Position numbers and translations under genes: made by a program
Notes under the pieces: generated by a model
What the model saw: only the letters and a program-made list of their open reading frames with translations
Database searches by the model: none
What the model was told of the DNA's origin: nothing
Source: Bacteroidota bacterium
GTDB taxonomy: Bacteria; Bacteroidota; Ignavibacteria; Kryptoniales; JAKASW01
Assembly (NCBI GenBank): GCA_021845665.1
Contig: JAJZVO010000037.1
Location: forward strand, 1 to 44,152
Direction: 5' to 3'
DNA: 44,152 nucleotides
Part shown: positions 17,784 to 26,771 of the stretch, one piece after another
How positions within the stretch are numbered: the stretch's first letter is position 1
How the letters are laid out: each line of letters opens with the position of its first letter

Positions 17784-18269
17784 TCATTTCTCTCGCGATG
17801 AGCTTTCCGAAAGGATCTTATTTATGATATTTGTCGTCGATCGTCCCATCACAAATTCGATCGTGGCAACTTTTCCACCCCTGGTCTCAACGATGTCCTT
17901 GCCAACAACATCTTCGACTTTCCAGTCGGCACCTTTCACAAGGACGTCGGGCTGAAGCAACTTGATGACCTCGTAAGGGGTATCCTCTCCAAATACACAC
18001 GCATAATCGACACATTTAAGATTTGAAACCACGAAGGCGCGGTCCGCTTCAGAGACAATGGGCCTTTTTTCTCCCTTGATTCTCTTTACGCTGGCATCCG
18101 AATTAATGGCGACGATGAGATAATCCCCCAGATCTCTCGCACGGTTCAGATACTCTACATGTCCCCGGTGAATGATATCGAACACGCCGTTGGTAAAAAC
18201 GATCTTTTTCCCTTGCTTGTGCAGCTTCACGACCTCACGACTGAGGTCTTCTTTTGTTAACACGGGCAT
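17784..18269 (-). CDS. rfaE2: Heptose 1-phosphate adenylyltransferase (RfaE2/HldE C-terminal type)
   Basis: This 161-residue cytidylyltransferase-fold enzyme makes ADP-D-glycero-beta-D-manno-heptose for the LPS core. The nucleotide-binding signature TNGVFDIIHRGHVEYL holds the HxGH motif (HRGH), and the C-terminal GRSTTNIINKI matches the RSTT.I motif. In E. coli this activity is the C-terminal half of HldE; here it is a separate gene next to rfaE1. The ATG at 18269 is preferred over the GTG at 18275 because GGAG sits 8 nt upstream of it; rfaE1 ends 2 bp before. A short Ser-rich tail (SESSSREK) follows the domain. Confidence 0.93.
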   Translation of the reverse strand: MPVLTKEDLSREVVKLHKQGKKIVFTNGVFDIIHRGHVEYLNRARDLGDYLIVAINSDASVKRIKGEKRPIVSEADRAFVVSNLKCVDYACVFGEDTPYEVIKLLQPDVLVKGADWKVEDVVGKDIVETRGGKVATIEFVMGRSTTNIINKILSESSSREK

Positions 18270-18271
18270 AA

Positions 18272-19279
18272 TCACGACTCCATTGAATGAGAATCGTTAA
18301 GGACCTCGTCGAAGAGACGCACCTTGTCCACCGGTGCAATACCGACTTCGCCGCACACGAGTCCACCCGCGTGGTTGGCTATCGCGGCAGCTTCTTTGGT
18401 CGTTGCCCCCGAGACCAGCGCCACAGTCAAGGTGGATATGACGGTATCTCCTGCCCCGGAAACATCCGCGACTTGTCTCGCCTTAGTCGGGAAGTGGAGT
18501 ACGCCGCCCTCTTCGTCAATGAGAGTCATGCCTTTCTCTCCTCGAGTCAGGAGGACGTTTTCGCAATTGAGGCGTCTCTTCAATTCTCGTGCTGCAGATT
18601 CAGCCTGTTGATCGGTGCCAGCAGGAACTCCAAGTGCACCTTCAGCTTCTTTACGATTAGGCTTAAAGACCGTCACATTTCGGTACTCGAAGAAATTGCT
18701 TTGCTTGGGATCCACACTGACAACCTTATCATGCTTGCGGGCAAATTGGATGACGAGCGGGAGAAGCTCTTTCGTCAACATCCCCTTGTTATAGTCTTCG
18801 AGCAGAATGGCATCAAGTTCACTGTTCATAGCCTTGAGGGCATCCATGACCGCGCCGACAAGTTTGCTTCCTATATCGCGCCTGGTTTCATAGTCCATTC
18901 TGACGACGTGCTGGTTATGAGCAATGACGCGAGTCTTGACCGTGGTGGGTCTTTCAGAGTCGGTTATTATCCCCGCTTGTGGAAGGTCCATCTCGGAAAG
19001 GATCCGGCGCAGTTCGTCACCGGCGGCGTCGCCACCGACGATACCGAACGGAATAGGTTGGGCGCCGAGAGCTTTTATGTTATTGGCGACATTGGCAGCC
19101 CCACCAAGCCTCGCAGACTCACTATCCACTTCAAGTACCGGTACGGGTGCTTCGGGAGAAATGCGCGATACGCTTCCCCAGACATATTTATCGAGCATAA
19201 GGTCGCCTATGACCGCCACTTTCTTGCCGCTAAAACTATCGAACAGCTTTTTTAGTCTTTCTCTTTTGAATCCACTCAA
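18272..19279 (-). CDS. rfaE1: Heptose-7-phosphate kinase (RfaE1/HldE N-terminal type)
   Basis: This 335-residue PfkB-family sugar kinase phosphorylates D-glycero-beta-D-manno-heptose 7-phosphate. The N-terminus VAVIGDLMLDKYVWG and the SRISPEAPVPVLEV block are diagnostic for RfaE1. GGAANVANNIKALG is the first PfkB signature; DVSGAGDTVIS near the C-terminus contains the catalytic Asp of the second (GAGD). A TTG start at 19279 is supported by GGAG 7 nt upstream. It is the first gene of an rfaE1-rfaE2-tamB run and lies 201 bp from the upstream hybrid kinase gene on the same strand. Confidence 0.93.
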   Translation of the reverse strand: MSGFKRERLKKLFDSFSGKKVAVIGDLMLDKYVWGSVSRISPEAPVPVLEVDSESARLGGAANVANNIKALGAQPIPFGIVGGDAAGDELRRILSEMDLPQAGIITDSERPTTVKTRVIAHNQHVVRMDYETRRDIGSKLVGAVMDALKAMNSELDAILLEDYNKGMLTKELLPLVIQFARKHDKVVSVDPKQSNFFEYRNVTVFKPNRKEAEGALGVPAGTDQQAESAARELKRRLNCENVLLTRGEKGMTLIDEEGGVLHFPTKARQVADVSGAGDTVISTLTVALVSGATTKEAAAIANHAGGLVCGEVGIAPVDKVRLFDEVLNDSHSMES

Positions 19280-19480
19280 CAGAAGACTCCGATTTTAAAT
19301 AATTTAAGCCCATGCTGCCTTACTATCAATTAATTCGGGGGATTTTGGGTAGTGTCATCTTCGGCCCTGGTTCACTCGAACAGAAAGATAACCGGGTGGT
19401 GGGCACCTCCCCGATTAGAGATAGGTAAGCAGGATCAAGGCAAGCTCGAAGCGGCCCCCGACAGCTCACTCGAAAGAGAG

Positions 19481-22400
19481 TCAGTCCAGACTGTAAATTA
19501 CCTCGTAGACAGTCTTTAGAAGTCTTTCGCCGGTAAACGGTTTGTTAATAAACGCATCGACCTGAGAAGCCATGGCAGTGGTGGCTTCATCCTGAAGGCC
19601 GCTTGTTGCGATCAATTTAACTCCCGTATCCATCTTCTTCACGGCGGCGACTGTTGATTTGCCATCAAGTACCGGCATCATATTATCTATGATTATCGCT
19701 CGGATCGTCTCCATGTTTTTGACGAAAGTCGCTATTGCCTCGGCGCCGTCACAGGCGACGAGGACCTGGTAGCCGTAGGCTTCCAGTGTTGCCCTGGCAA
19801 TCTCCCTGATGGAAGACTCGTCGTCCACCACGAGGACGAGCTCACCGTGGCCGACGTATTTATCGAAGTCTGTTTCGCTGGGGATTGTCGCCTCGACGAG
19901 CTCGCTGGCAGGCACGTAAACGCTGAAGGCCGCCCCTTTGTTCACTTCACTGACGACGTTTATGAAACCTCCATGGGCTTTGACCAGAGCAAGGGCGGTT
20001 GATAGGCCGAGCCCCGTACCTCTTCCGACTTCCTTTGTCGTGAAGAACGGTTCGAAGACTTTATCGAGTATCCCCCTTGGCATCCCGATACCGGTATCCC
20101 TGACTTTTACGACCACATATCTTCCCGGTTTCGCGTCGATGTTCACCTTAGCGCAGTCATCGTCGAGTGTCGTGTTCTCCGCACTCAACGTCAGAATGCC
20201 GCCTTCGGGCATCGCGTCGCGCGCGTTGACGCAGAGGTTAAGGATCACCTGATGAATCTGAGTGGTATCGCCCAGGATAGTCCAGAGGTCCTTCGCCATC
20301 ATATGTTCAATTTTGATTGCCTTCGGGAAGGTTTCGTTTGCAATGTTTATTATCTCCCTAATCACGTGTCGAGGCTGCATTATGACCCTCTCCCCTTTCG
20401 CACCGCGGCCAAACATCAAGACCTGCCGTACCATGTCCGCCCCTCTCCGCGCACTCGATTCGATCGCCTGAAGTATGTTTTTACTCTGCTCATCGGTGAG
20501 TCTTCGCTTAAGTGCTCTGACGGACATCATGATCGGAGAAAGGACGTTATTGAGGTCATGAGCGATCCCTCCTGCCAGGGTGCCGATGCTCTCCAGACGC
20601 TGGGCCCGCATGAACTGCGCCTCGAGCTTTTTCTTATCCGTGATATCGGTACAAACTTTCATTATCGACTTTGGCTTCCCTTCGGTGTCCCTGACAAGTT
20701 TCCATCTACAGTTCATTATGATTTCATTGCCGTTCCTATTGGACTCGCTTAACTCTCCAGACCACTCGCCTGTAATTCTTACGGCTTCATCTGCCTTAGC
20801 CATGCCTTCCGGGATCTTGCCGTCGAACAGTTCTTCCTGCAACTTCCCGATCACCTCCTCCGCCTTCCAGCCATAAATGCCGGTGGCTCCTTCGTTCCAG
20901 AAAATGATTTTCCCGCTCAGGTCCTCGAGGACGATGGCATCCTGGGATTTGTTCAGGAGCGCGGCTTGTTCCCGGATCTTTTCATCAGACTGTTTCCGCT
21001 CGATGGCAGTTGCGATCTGGCTAGACAATAGAGAAAGGAGATTCTTCTCCGTCTCGCCGAACTTAACACCGGAAGAGTAGTTTTGGACTCCAAGGACACC
21101 GATGGTTCCCGAGGCGGTTTTCAAAGGCACACCGACCCAATCTTTCGGCATTCTCCTCTGCGCCGTGTCAATAGTTGATGTGCTGAGTTGCCTCGATTCG
21201 TCGATGGCAAGGATAGAAGGACTTCCCCCCAGCATAACCTGCTCGTTGAAGGCATCAAGCCCTGGCTGCCTCTCGGGAATGTCGTAGATCCCGTTGACGT
21301 AATACGGATAGTAAAGGCCTTTGGTTATTTCATCGCGAAGGGCGATATAGAAGTCCTTCGATGGGATGAGTTGCCCTATGATTTCATGTATAGACTTGCA
21401 AAATTCCTTCAGGCTTTCACTCACGCGAGTGACTTCGGCCAATCGATAAAGCGCCGCCTGGAGAAGCTCAGACCGGCGTCTTTCAGTATTATCTCTTCCG
21501 ACTCCGACGAATCCGACGATCTGTCCCGTCTCTACAACGATAGTGAGCGATAAATTCATCGGAATACTCTGACCGTCTTTCGAAACAAAATCGACATCAA
21601 CAATGACATCGTCCTCTTTCCCCTGCAGGGCCCTTTCCTGATAGGAACGTATGACCTCCTTCTGATGGGTCAGATCGAGCAGACTCATCCCTATCATCTC
21701 ATTCTCTGCATACCCGAGAGAGGCGAGCGCGCCTCCACGGACCAACTGGATATTGAGCCCATCGTCCGTCCTGAAAAGTACATCGCTCATAAATGTGAGC
21801 GCGGACTTCATCGAATCGTATAAAGTATTTATTATGATCTTGTGACGGAACACGAAGTACAAAGCGATCACAAGAGCCATCAAGGAAGTAAAAATATAGA
21901 AATCCATCCCCTTCGGGAAGAAGGCGACAAATATCGACTCGGTAAACGGGCCGGGGAGCAGAAGGAGCAACACAGCAAAGCCGGCGACCAATAAGTTTGA
22001 TTTCATCCCTCTGTCGCTGAATCCTTTGAGAAAAGTAAACAGAAGTGCTATACCGATGCTGAAGATCACCGACATCCAGGTGACAAGAAAAACATACCCC
22101 ATACTGGAGATCCCCACATGAGGAGATATCGGATTAGGTATCAGGCCGAGAAGTTCGAAAGTGTAGCTGAAGAGCCCCGCGAAGTACACCGCACCAATAG
22201 TTATGGGAGATTGAAGGAGTTCTTCCCGCCGTACCATTATTATCATGAAATGGAGAAAGAAGAATGGAAAAAGGGCGAACAGGAACGCTCCGACAGAGCC
22301 AATAATGCCCGACTGTAAGGGAGTAAGAGGGAGCGGAGAGAGGAACCCACACAAACCGAAAGTAACCAGACTGGCGACGAGAAAGAGATAGAATTTTACT

Positions 22401-22489
22401 GTCAAGCTTCGCGTCGCCTTGAAAAATATTATCAAAGCAAGCAGCATGTTGGATGCCGAATACCCGATCGACACATACTCATATAACAT
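19481..22489 (-). CDS. Membrane hybrid sensor histidine kinase (7TM-PAS-GAF-PAS-HisKA-HATPase-REC)
   Basis: This is a hybrid kinase of 1002 residues. About seven membrane helices (to residue ~218) are followed by PAS (~233-338, ending GRDNTERR), GAF (~350-498), a second PAS (~505-618, ending CTDITDKKK), HisKA with phospho-acceptor His644 (GGIAHDLNNVLSP), HATPase_c (NLCVNARDAM, DTGIGM, FEPFFTTK, GTGLGLS) and a C-terminal receiver with Asp935 (IIIDNMMPVLDG). The HDLNN and FFTTKEVGRGTGLGLS forms place it in the NtrB-like/HPK4 group. The start at 22489 is chosen because GGAGG lies 8 nt upstream; an in-frame TTG 21 bp earlier is less likely. There is no output domain, so phosphate probably passes to another protein. 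Signal unknown. Downstream rfaE1 lies 201 bp away and is probably separately transcribed. Confidence 0.9.
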   Translation of the reverse strand: MLYEYVSIGYSASNMLLALIIFFKATRSLTVKFYLFLVASLVTFGLCGFLSPLPLTPLQSGIIGSVGAFLFALFPFFFLHFMIIMVRREELLQSPITIGAVYFAGLFSYTFELLGLIPNPISPHVGISSMGYVFLVTWMSVIFSIGIALLFTFLKGFSDRGMKSNLLVAGFAVLLLLLPGPFTESIFVAFFPKGMDFYIFTSLMALVIALYFVFRHKIIINTLYDSMKSALTFMSDVLFRTDDGLNIQLVRGGALASLGYAENEMIGMSLLDLTHQKEVIRSYQERALQGKEDDVIVDVDFVSKDGQSIPMNLSLTIVVETGQIVGFVGVGRDNTERRRSELLQAALYRLAEVTRVSESLKEFCKSIHEIIGQLIPSKDFYIALRDEITKGLYYPYYVNGIYDIPERQPGLDAFNEQVMLGGSPSILAIDESRQLSTSTIDTAQRRMPKDWVGVPLKTASGTIGVLGVQNYSSGVKFGETEKNLLSLLSSQIATAIERKQSDEKIREQAALLNKSQDAIVLEDLSGKIIFWNEGATGIYGWKAEEVIGKLQEELFDGKIPEGMAKADEAVRITGEWSGELSESNRNGNEIIMNCRWKLVRDTEGKPKSIMKVCTDITDKKKLEAQFMRAQRLESIGTLAGGIAHDLNNVLSPIMMSVRALKRRLTDEQSKNILQAIESSARRGADMVRQVLMFGRGAKGERVIMQPRHVIREIINIANETFPKAIKIEHMMAKDLWTILGDTTQIHQVILNLCVNARDAMPEGGILTLSAENTTLDDDCAKVNIDAKPGRYVVVKVRDTGIGMPRGILDKVFEPFFTTKEVGRGTGLGLSTALALVKAHGGFINVVSEVNKGAAFSVYVPASELVEATIPSETDFDKYVGHGELVLVVDDESSIREIARATLEAYGYQVLVACDGAEAIATFVKNMETIRAIIIDNMMPVLDGKSTVAAVKKMDTGVKLIATSGLQDEATTAMASQVDAFINKPFTGERLLKTVYEVIYSLD

Positions 22490-22932
22490 TGTGCAGCCTC
22501 CATTGTACAACTGATGCGACCCCTAAACACCGGCAAATGTGTTCAGAGAAAAAGGGCATTGTGGGCCTGAGCCCACCCACTCTCTTCGACACTTGCGGAG
22601 TCAATCCGCACGGCCGATCAGCTGCTTGGTAACGACTCAATTGCGCGCTCAACTTACATCCGGGTTTTCATTCCATTAAGTGAAGCCGCCAACTCACAGA
22701 AGAATTTAGCGACTTGAGTGATACACTTCCAGCTTACCTAACAAAACTCAAATGATTTATGACCCACGTCAACACTACGGATTTCATCCGTGCGCTCATC
22801 AATGCGCGGCATCCCGATTCTGCTCCTTTGGTTCCCGAGAAGATCAGGACAGCGACTGTCATGCCATCAAGTTACGGGTATCCGATCCAATTCAGCCTTG
22901 TGTTAGGGTCATACGGAGTCTATCTTAAGTTA
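22490..22932. other. Divergent intergenic region between hybrid kinase and GNAT genes
   Basis: These 443 bp separate two divergent genes. An open frame extends the GNAT gene upstream to 22759, but its first 58 codons have no family match and lack a ribosome-binding site, so they are treated as non-coding. Two perfect inverted repeats lie in the kinase-proximal part (separate entry). The rest shows no recognisable RNA gene or repeat. Confidence 0.5.
22561..22610. promoter_or_regulatory. Two adjacent perfect inverted repeats in a divergent promoter region
   Basis: GTGGGC-CTGA-GCCCAC (22561-22576) and TGCGGA-GTCAA-TCCGCA (22594-22610) each have 6-bp arms, with centres about 33 bp apart. They lie 70-120 bp upstream of the hybrid kinase start. 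No T-run follows either, so terminators are unlikely. They could be operator sites or 5'-leader hairpins; the sequences match no operator known to me. Confidence 0.35.
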
Positions 22933-23523
22933 ATGATCGATGATTTCAACACGCTGGTCATCCGCGGTGCCCGACTGATACTACGTTCGGCCCGGCTCGA
23001 TGACGTGATGGAGCTTTTCAGATTGGTAAGCGAATCCAGGGAAGAACTCGCGAAATGGCTTCCGTGGATTGAATTTGTCCGTTCTGTGGAAGACGAGAGA
23101 CATATTGTGGAACAGTGGATTTACGAGATGCAATTAAGATCGGCGATCCACCTGTGTGTAACTCGTGATTGGAAAATTGTGGGGCTCGTCGGGACACATC
23201 AGATCGACTGGATAAATCAGCGAACGAGCGTCGGCTATTGGATGGGCACAAATTACGTCGGGCAGCATTACACGACGGAGTCTACCGCAGTTCTGTTGAA
23301 TTTCCTCTTTGAGAATCTAAGATTGCATAGGGTATTCATCCAGGCTGCAACCGAAAACGAACCGAGCAACAGGGTAATCAAAAGGCTCGGCTTCAGATGG
23401 GAAGGCCTGCTCAGGGAAAACGAACGGATCAAAGACCGATTCTTCGATCATAATATTTATGGAATGACTCAAAACGACTTCGCGGGTCTAAAGGAAAGCC
23501 ACTCGGTTTATCTCCGGCGATAG
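22933..23523 (+). CDS. GNAT N-acetyltransferase, RimJ/RimL-like
   Basis: This acetyl-CoA-dependent acetyltransferase of about 196 residues belongs to the RimJ/RimL group (acetylating N-termini of ribosomal proteins or other amines). ATG at 22933 begins MIDDFNTLVIRGARLILRS, the usual start of these proteins; GGAG lies about 15 nt upstream. Family features are LRSARLDDVMELFRLV, VGYWMGTNYVGQHYTTE (cofactor loop), LRLHRVFIQAATENEPSNRVIKRLGFRWEGLLRENE (the typical N..S..V..KLGF.xEG element) and a Tyr/Met/Asn tail. The real substrate cannot be told. It is convergent with fadE across an inverted-repeat element. Confidence 0.82.
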   Translation: MIDDFNTLVIRGARLILRSARLDDVMELFRLVSESREELAKWLPWIEFVRSVEDERHIVEQWIYEMQLRSAIHLCVTRDWKIVGLVGTHQIDWINQRTSVGYWMGTNYVGQHYTTESTAVLLNFLFENLRLHRVFIQAATENEPSNRVIKRLGFRWEGLLRENERIKDRFFDHNIYGMTQNDFAGLKESHSVYLRR

Positions 23524-23634
23524 GCTGCCCCTCTGCTTTGGGAAGAGCTTCGGGCTTCTTCCTTGAGCTCACTTTGCAGAGTAACCGAAACCATCACCGC
23601 GGGCAGCAGGAGGCGCGACCCAACCCGGGAACAT

Positions 23635-23752
23635 CTAGTGCCCATCCAACTATCATTTGCTAACTTGGTCCCGCCAAAAGCGGGCGGGATGCTCATTCCA
23701 ACAATAATTTTACCTGCACGTTGTTTGGTAAAATTAGTTGGAATGGCACTAG
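23635..23752. repeat. 118-bp element with terminal and internal inverted repeats (MITE-like or bidirectional terminator)
   Basis: The ends CTAGTGCCCATCCAACTA (23635-23652) and TAGTTGGAATGGCACTAG (23735-23752) are inverted copies matching at 17 of 18 positions. Inside lie a GC-rich hairpin, TCCCGCC...GGCGGGA (23669-23689), and a second long dyad, ATTCCAACAATAATTTTACC (23695-23714) with GGTAAAATTAGTTGGAAT (23727-23744), whose right arm overlaps the terminal repeat. The element fills the gap between two convergent genes and ends 6 bp from the fadE stop. It could act as a bidirectional terminator, but the size and terminal repeats also suit a small non-autonomous element. A flanking duplication is not evident. 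Confidence 0.65.
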
Positions 23753-23758
23753 CAGGAT

Positions 23759-25552
23759 TCACATTTCATATTTATCGGCTTCCGCCAATCTATCGGCGAT
23801 ACTCCTCCTTATGTATGCCGAGTTGACGGGTGTGTACTTCAGAAGCCTCCGAACCGCTGTTAGGTAGGTGCGCAACATGTCGCCTTCCGCGATGACTGCA
23901 AGAGCCGCTTTCGCGTGACTTTCAACGCGCTCTATAGCTCCGTACGCGAACGCGCGGGCGACATCGGCATAGAAGTCGATATTCTTTCTACCGGCGGCGG
24001 CCATTTTCATTACACGAAGAAGCACGCTCTCCATAGCATAGGCTTCCATCGCGATATCACTGATGTGCCATACTACTTCCTGTTCATGTTCCAGCTTATC
24101 CATGTACTTCTGAAACGCGGTGCCCGCGACGAGAAGGCCGATCTTCTTTGCGTTCGAAGCGAGGTTCATCTCAGCCGCAAGAATTCCCTCGAATTGAGAC
24201 TCGCCTGCAGAAAACGAGATTACTTCCTCCATCAATTTCTGCGCAGCCGCCATGAGCGGGAGCTCACCCTTCATCGCACGTCTGATAAGCATGGACGGAA
24301 TCAGGAGCCTGTTGATTTCGTTCGTACCCTCGAATATCCTGTTGATTCGCGAATCGCGGTAAGGACGTGCCACCGGATACTCTTCTGTAAAACCATACCC
24401 GCCAAAGATCTGTACTCCCTCGTCCACGACATAATCGAGAATCTCAGACGCATAAACTTTTATTATGCTGCATTCCACAGCGTATTCCTCAATTCCTTTT
24501 AGAGTGAGAACAGAGGAGTCAGGCGATTTCTTGTCGACATTCTGGAGTATCGAGTCGATGAGCCCTGCAGTCCTGTAGACCATAGATTCACCCACAAATG
24601 CCCTAATCGCCATTTCGCCGAGCTTATGCTTGATCATTCCGAATGAAATAATAGGGACTTGGAACTGTTTCCTCGTCTTGGCATATTTCACCGACTCGGT
24701 TATCACGGCTTTCGCTCCGCCTATCACGCTCGCGCCGAGTTTGAACCGTCCAACGTTGAGTATGTTGAGAGCGACTCTGTGCCCTTTGCCGATCTCACCT
24801 ATGACATTCTCTGCCTGCACATCGACATTGTCAAGATTCAGTGCGCGAGTCGAAGAGCCCTTTATGCCCATCTTTTTTTCTTCCTTACCTAGCGAGACTC
24901 CTTTGTAGTTCTTTTCCAATATGAAGGAAGTGAATTTATCGCCTCCCACCTGGGCAAAGGTAATGTATACATCTGCAAATCCCGCGTTAGACAGCCACAT
25001 CTTCGAGCCGTTCAGCGTGAAAATCTTTCCATCCGCGGAAGGGGAAGCCAGCGTTTTTGCCGCCAGTGCATCGCTGCCCGACCCCGGTTCCGAAAGCGAA
25101 TAAGACGAGATCAGTTCGCCGGTGGCGAACTTCGGAAGATATCTTTGCTTTTGTGATTCAGTCCCGAAGTAAACGATCGGAAGCGTCCCTATGCCGGTAT
25201 GGGCACCGTGACTGACTGCGAACGCGCCGGTCTTCCCTAGATTTTCGGCCACGAGCATCGAGCTCGTTTTGTCCAGCCCGAGACCGCCGTATTCTTCAGG
25301 GATGTCCACCGAAAGAAGTCCGATCTCGCCCGCCTTTCTAAGGAGCTTCACCGAAAGGTCATAATTCAATTCTTCGAGCTTGTCGACGTTAGGCATGACT
25401 TCGTTCTCGACAAACTCTTTTGTCGTGCCGGCGATCATTCTATGCTGCTCGCTGAAATCCTCCGGAGTGAAAATATCTTCCGGATGCGTGTCTTCGATGA
25501 GGAAGCTTCCGCCCTTCTTGTAAGTCAAAGCTTGTTTCTGCGTGTTCTCCAT
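23759..25552 (-). CDS. fadE: Acyl-CoA dehydrogenase, FadE type (beta-oxidation)
   Basis: This FAD enzyme of 597 residues makes the first oxidation of fatty acyl-CoA. Visible signatures are YSLSEPGSGSDALAAKT (ACADS_1), LNGSKMWLSNAGFADVY, QVPIISFGMIKHKLGEMAIR, and QIFGGYGFTEEYPVARPYRDSR followed by INRIFEGTNEINR, with the catalytic-base Glu in EGTNE. A C-terminal extension of about 170 residues beyond the ordinary dehydrogenase gives the same length class as Bacillus FadE/YusJ. GAGAGG precedes the ATG. The gene starts 10 bp after fadA and is last in a fadN-fadA-fadE run. The electron acceptor (ETF) is not encoded here. Confidence 0.9.
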   Translation of the reverse strand: MENTQKQALTYKKGGSFLIEDTHPEDIFTPEDFSEQHRMIAGTTKEFVENEVMPNVDKLEELNYDLSVKLLRKAGEIGLLSVDIPEEYGGLGLDKTSSMLVAENLGKTGAFAVSHGAHTGIGTLPIVYFGTESQKQRYLPKFATGELISSYSLSEPGSGSDALAAKTLASPSADGKIFTLNGSKMWLSNAGFADVYITFAQVGGDKFTSFILEKNYKGVSLGKEEKKMGIKGSSTRALNLDNVDVQAENVIGEIGKGHRVALNILNVGRFKLGASVIGGAKAVITESVKYAKTRKQFQVPIISFGMIKHKLGEMAIRAFVGESMVYRTAGLIDSILQNVDKKSPDSSVLTLKGIEEYAVECSIIKVYASEILDYVVDEGVQIFGGYGFTEEYPVARPYRDSRINRIFEGTNEINRLLIPSMLIRRAMKGELPLMAAAQKLMEEVISFSAGESQFEGILAAEMNLASNAKKIGLLVAGTAFQKYMDKLEHEQEVVWHISDIAMEAYAMESVLLRVMKMAAAGRKNIDFYADVARAFAYGAIERVESHAKAALAVIAEGDMLRTYLTAVRRLLKYTPVNSAYIRRSIADRLAEADKYEM

Positions 25553-25562
25553 TTCGCGCCTC

Positions 25563-26741
25563 TCAAATTAAGTTCTGGAAAATTCCCGCGGCGCCCATTC
25601 CGCCGCCGATGCACATAGTCACCATGCCGTACTCAGCGTTACTCCGCTTCATTTCGTGAAGGAGAGTAGCCGTCAGTTTTGCGCCGGTACAACCGAGCGG
25701 GTGTCCCAAGGCGACGGCCCCGCCGTTGACATTGACTTTTTCCTCATCCATTCCCAGCTCCCTGATGACCGCCAGAGCCTGCGAAGCGAACGCCTCGTTG
25801 AGCTCAATTACATCCATGTCTTCCAATCTGAGTCCGGCGAGCTTCAGCGCCTTAGGTACAGCCTTGATGGGGCCGATTCCCATTACCTCGGGTGGAACGC
25901 CGGCGACTGCGAACGATACGAACTTCGCCATCGGCTTGAGTCCGAGCTCCTTCGCTTTTTCCGAGCTCATCACAACGGACGCGGCAGCGCCGTCGCTCAT
26001 CTGCGATGAGTTGCCGGCCGTGACGGTTCCTCCCTGCATGAAAACCGGTTTCAGCTGTGCCAGCTTCTCGATGTCGGTATCGCCCCTCGGCCCCTCGTCG
26101 GTATCGAACATAATCTCCTCGACGAAATTCTTTCCACCCCTGCGAACCTTCCTATTAACGCGAAGTGGGACAATTTCCTCAGCGAACTTTCCCGCACGTA
26201 TAGCCGCTACAGCTCTCTGATGGCTTCTAAAAGAAAATCTGTCCTGGTCCTCACGGCTCACGTTGTATTCGTTTGCAACACGTTCCGCTGTGAGCCCCAT
26301 GTTCAGGTAAGTTTCGGGCCGCGATTCCACAAGAACGGGATTAGGGACGACCTTAAACCCGCCCATCGGAACAAGGCTCATGGTCTCCGTCCCACCCGCG
26401 ATGACAATATCCGCCGATCCCACCATGATTCTCTCTGCTGCCATTGCGATTGTCTGAAGTCCGGAGGAACAGAACCTGTTGATAGTCGCCGCCGGCACGG
26501 ACACAGGCATTCCCGCACGGAGTGCCGCGATACGGGCTACGTTCATTCCCTGCTCGGCCTCGGGCATGGCACAGCCGATAAGGATGTCGTCTATACTTGC
26601 CGGATCGAGTCCGGGCGTACGCTCCACGGCCGCCTTGATTACCTCCGCGGCCATTTCATCAGGCCGCACATCTCTAAGAGTCCCCTTCTTGGCTTTCCCT
26701 ACAGCCGTACGGAGTGAAGTCACTATTACTGCGTCACGCAT
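25563..26741 (-). CDS. fadA: Acetyl-CoA C-acyltransferase (3-ketoacyl-CoA thiolase)
   Basis: This 392-residue thiolase cleaves 3-ketoacyl-CoA to acetyl-CoA in beta-oxidation. The nucleophile Cys91 sits in [10 protein letters not shown]. The NEAFASQAL motif, His347 in [16 protein letters not shown] and second Cys377 in [10 protein letters not shown] complete the active site. Length and motifs are standard. The ATG at 26741 follows AGGAG by about 9 nt. It lies 30 bp after fadN and 10 bp before fadE, so the three are surely co-transcribed. Confidence 0.94.
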   Translation of the reverse strand: MRDAVIVTSLRTAVGKAKKGTLRDVRPDEMAAEVIKAAVERTPGLDPASIDDILIGCAMPEAEQGMNVARIAALRAGMPVSVPAATINRFCSSGLQTIAMAAERIMVGSADIVIAGGTETMSLVPMGGFKVVPNPVLVESRPETYLNMGLTAERVANEYNVSREDQDRFSFRSHQRAVAAIRAGKFAEEIVPLRVNRKVRRGGKNFVEEIMFDTDEGPRGDTDIEKLAQLKPVFMQGGTVTAGNSSQMSDGAAASVVMSSEKAKELGLKPMAKFVSFAVAGVPPEVMGIGPIKAVPKALKLAGLRLEDMDVIELNEAFASQALAVIRELGMDEEKVNVNGGAVALGHPLGCTGAKLTATLLHEMKRSNAEYGMVTMCIGGGMGAAGIFQNLI

Positions 26742-26771
26742 TTCAAATTTCTCCTGGAATATCTCGATGTT

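Noticed and set aside
18287-19255. Long plus-strand open frame of 322 codons opposite rfaE1
   Set aside because: It is the antisense shadow of the clearly recognisable rfaE1 kinase gene and shows no family of its own.
22561-22576. Rho-independent terminator
   Set aside because: The hairpin is perfect but no T-run follows on either strand and the position is upstream of both divergent genes.
22798-22830. Possible fourth mini-repeat copy (GCGGCATCCCG, 11 nt shared with copy A)
   Set aside because: Only 11 nt match and no CGGGA right arm or AT-rich loop follows; such a match can occur by chance in 44 kb.
22759-22932. N-terminal extension of 58 residues on the GNAT protein
   Set aside because: The extension has no family resemblance or ribosome-binding site; the internal ATG at 22933 gives the usual RimJ/RimL beginning.
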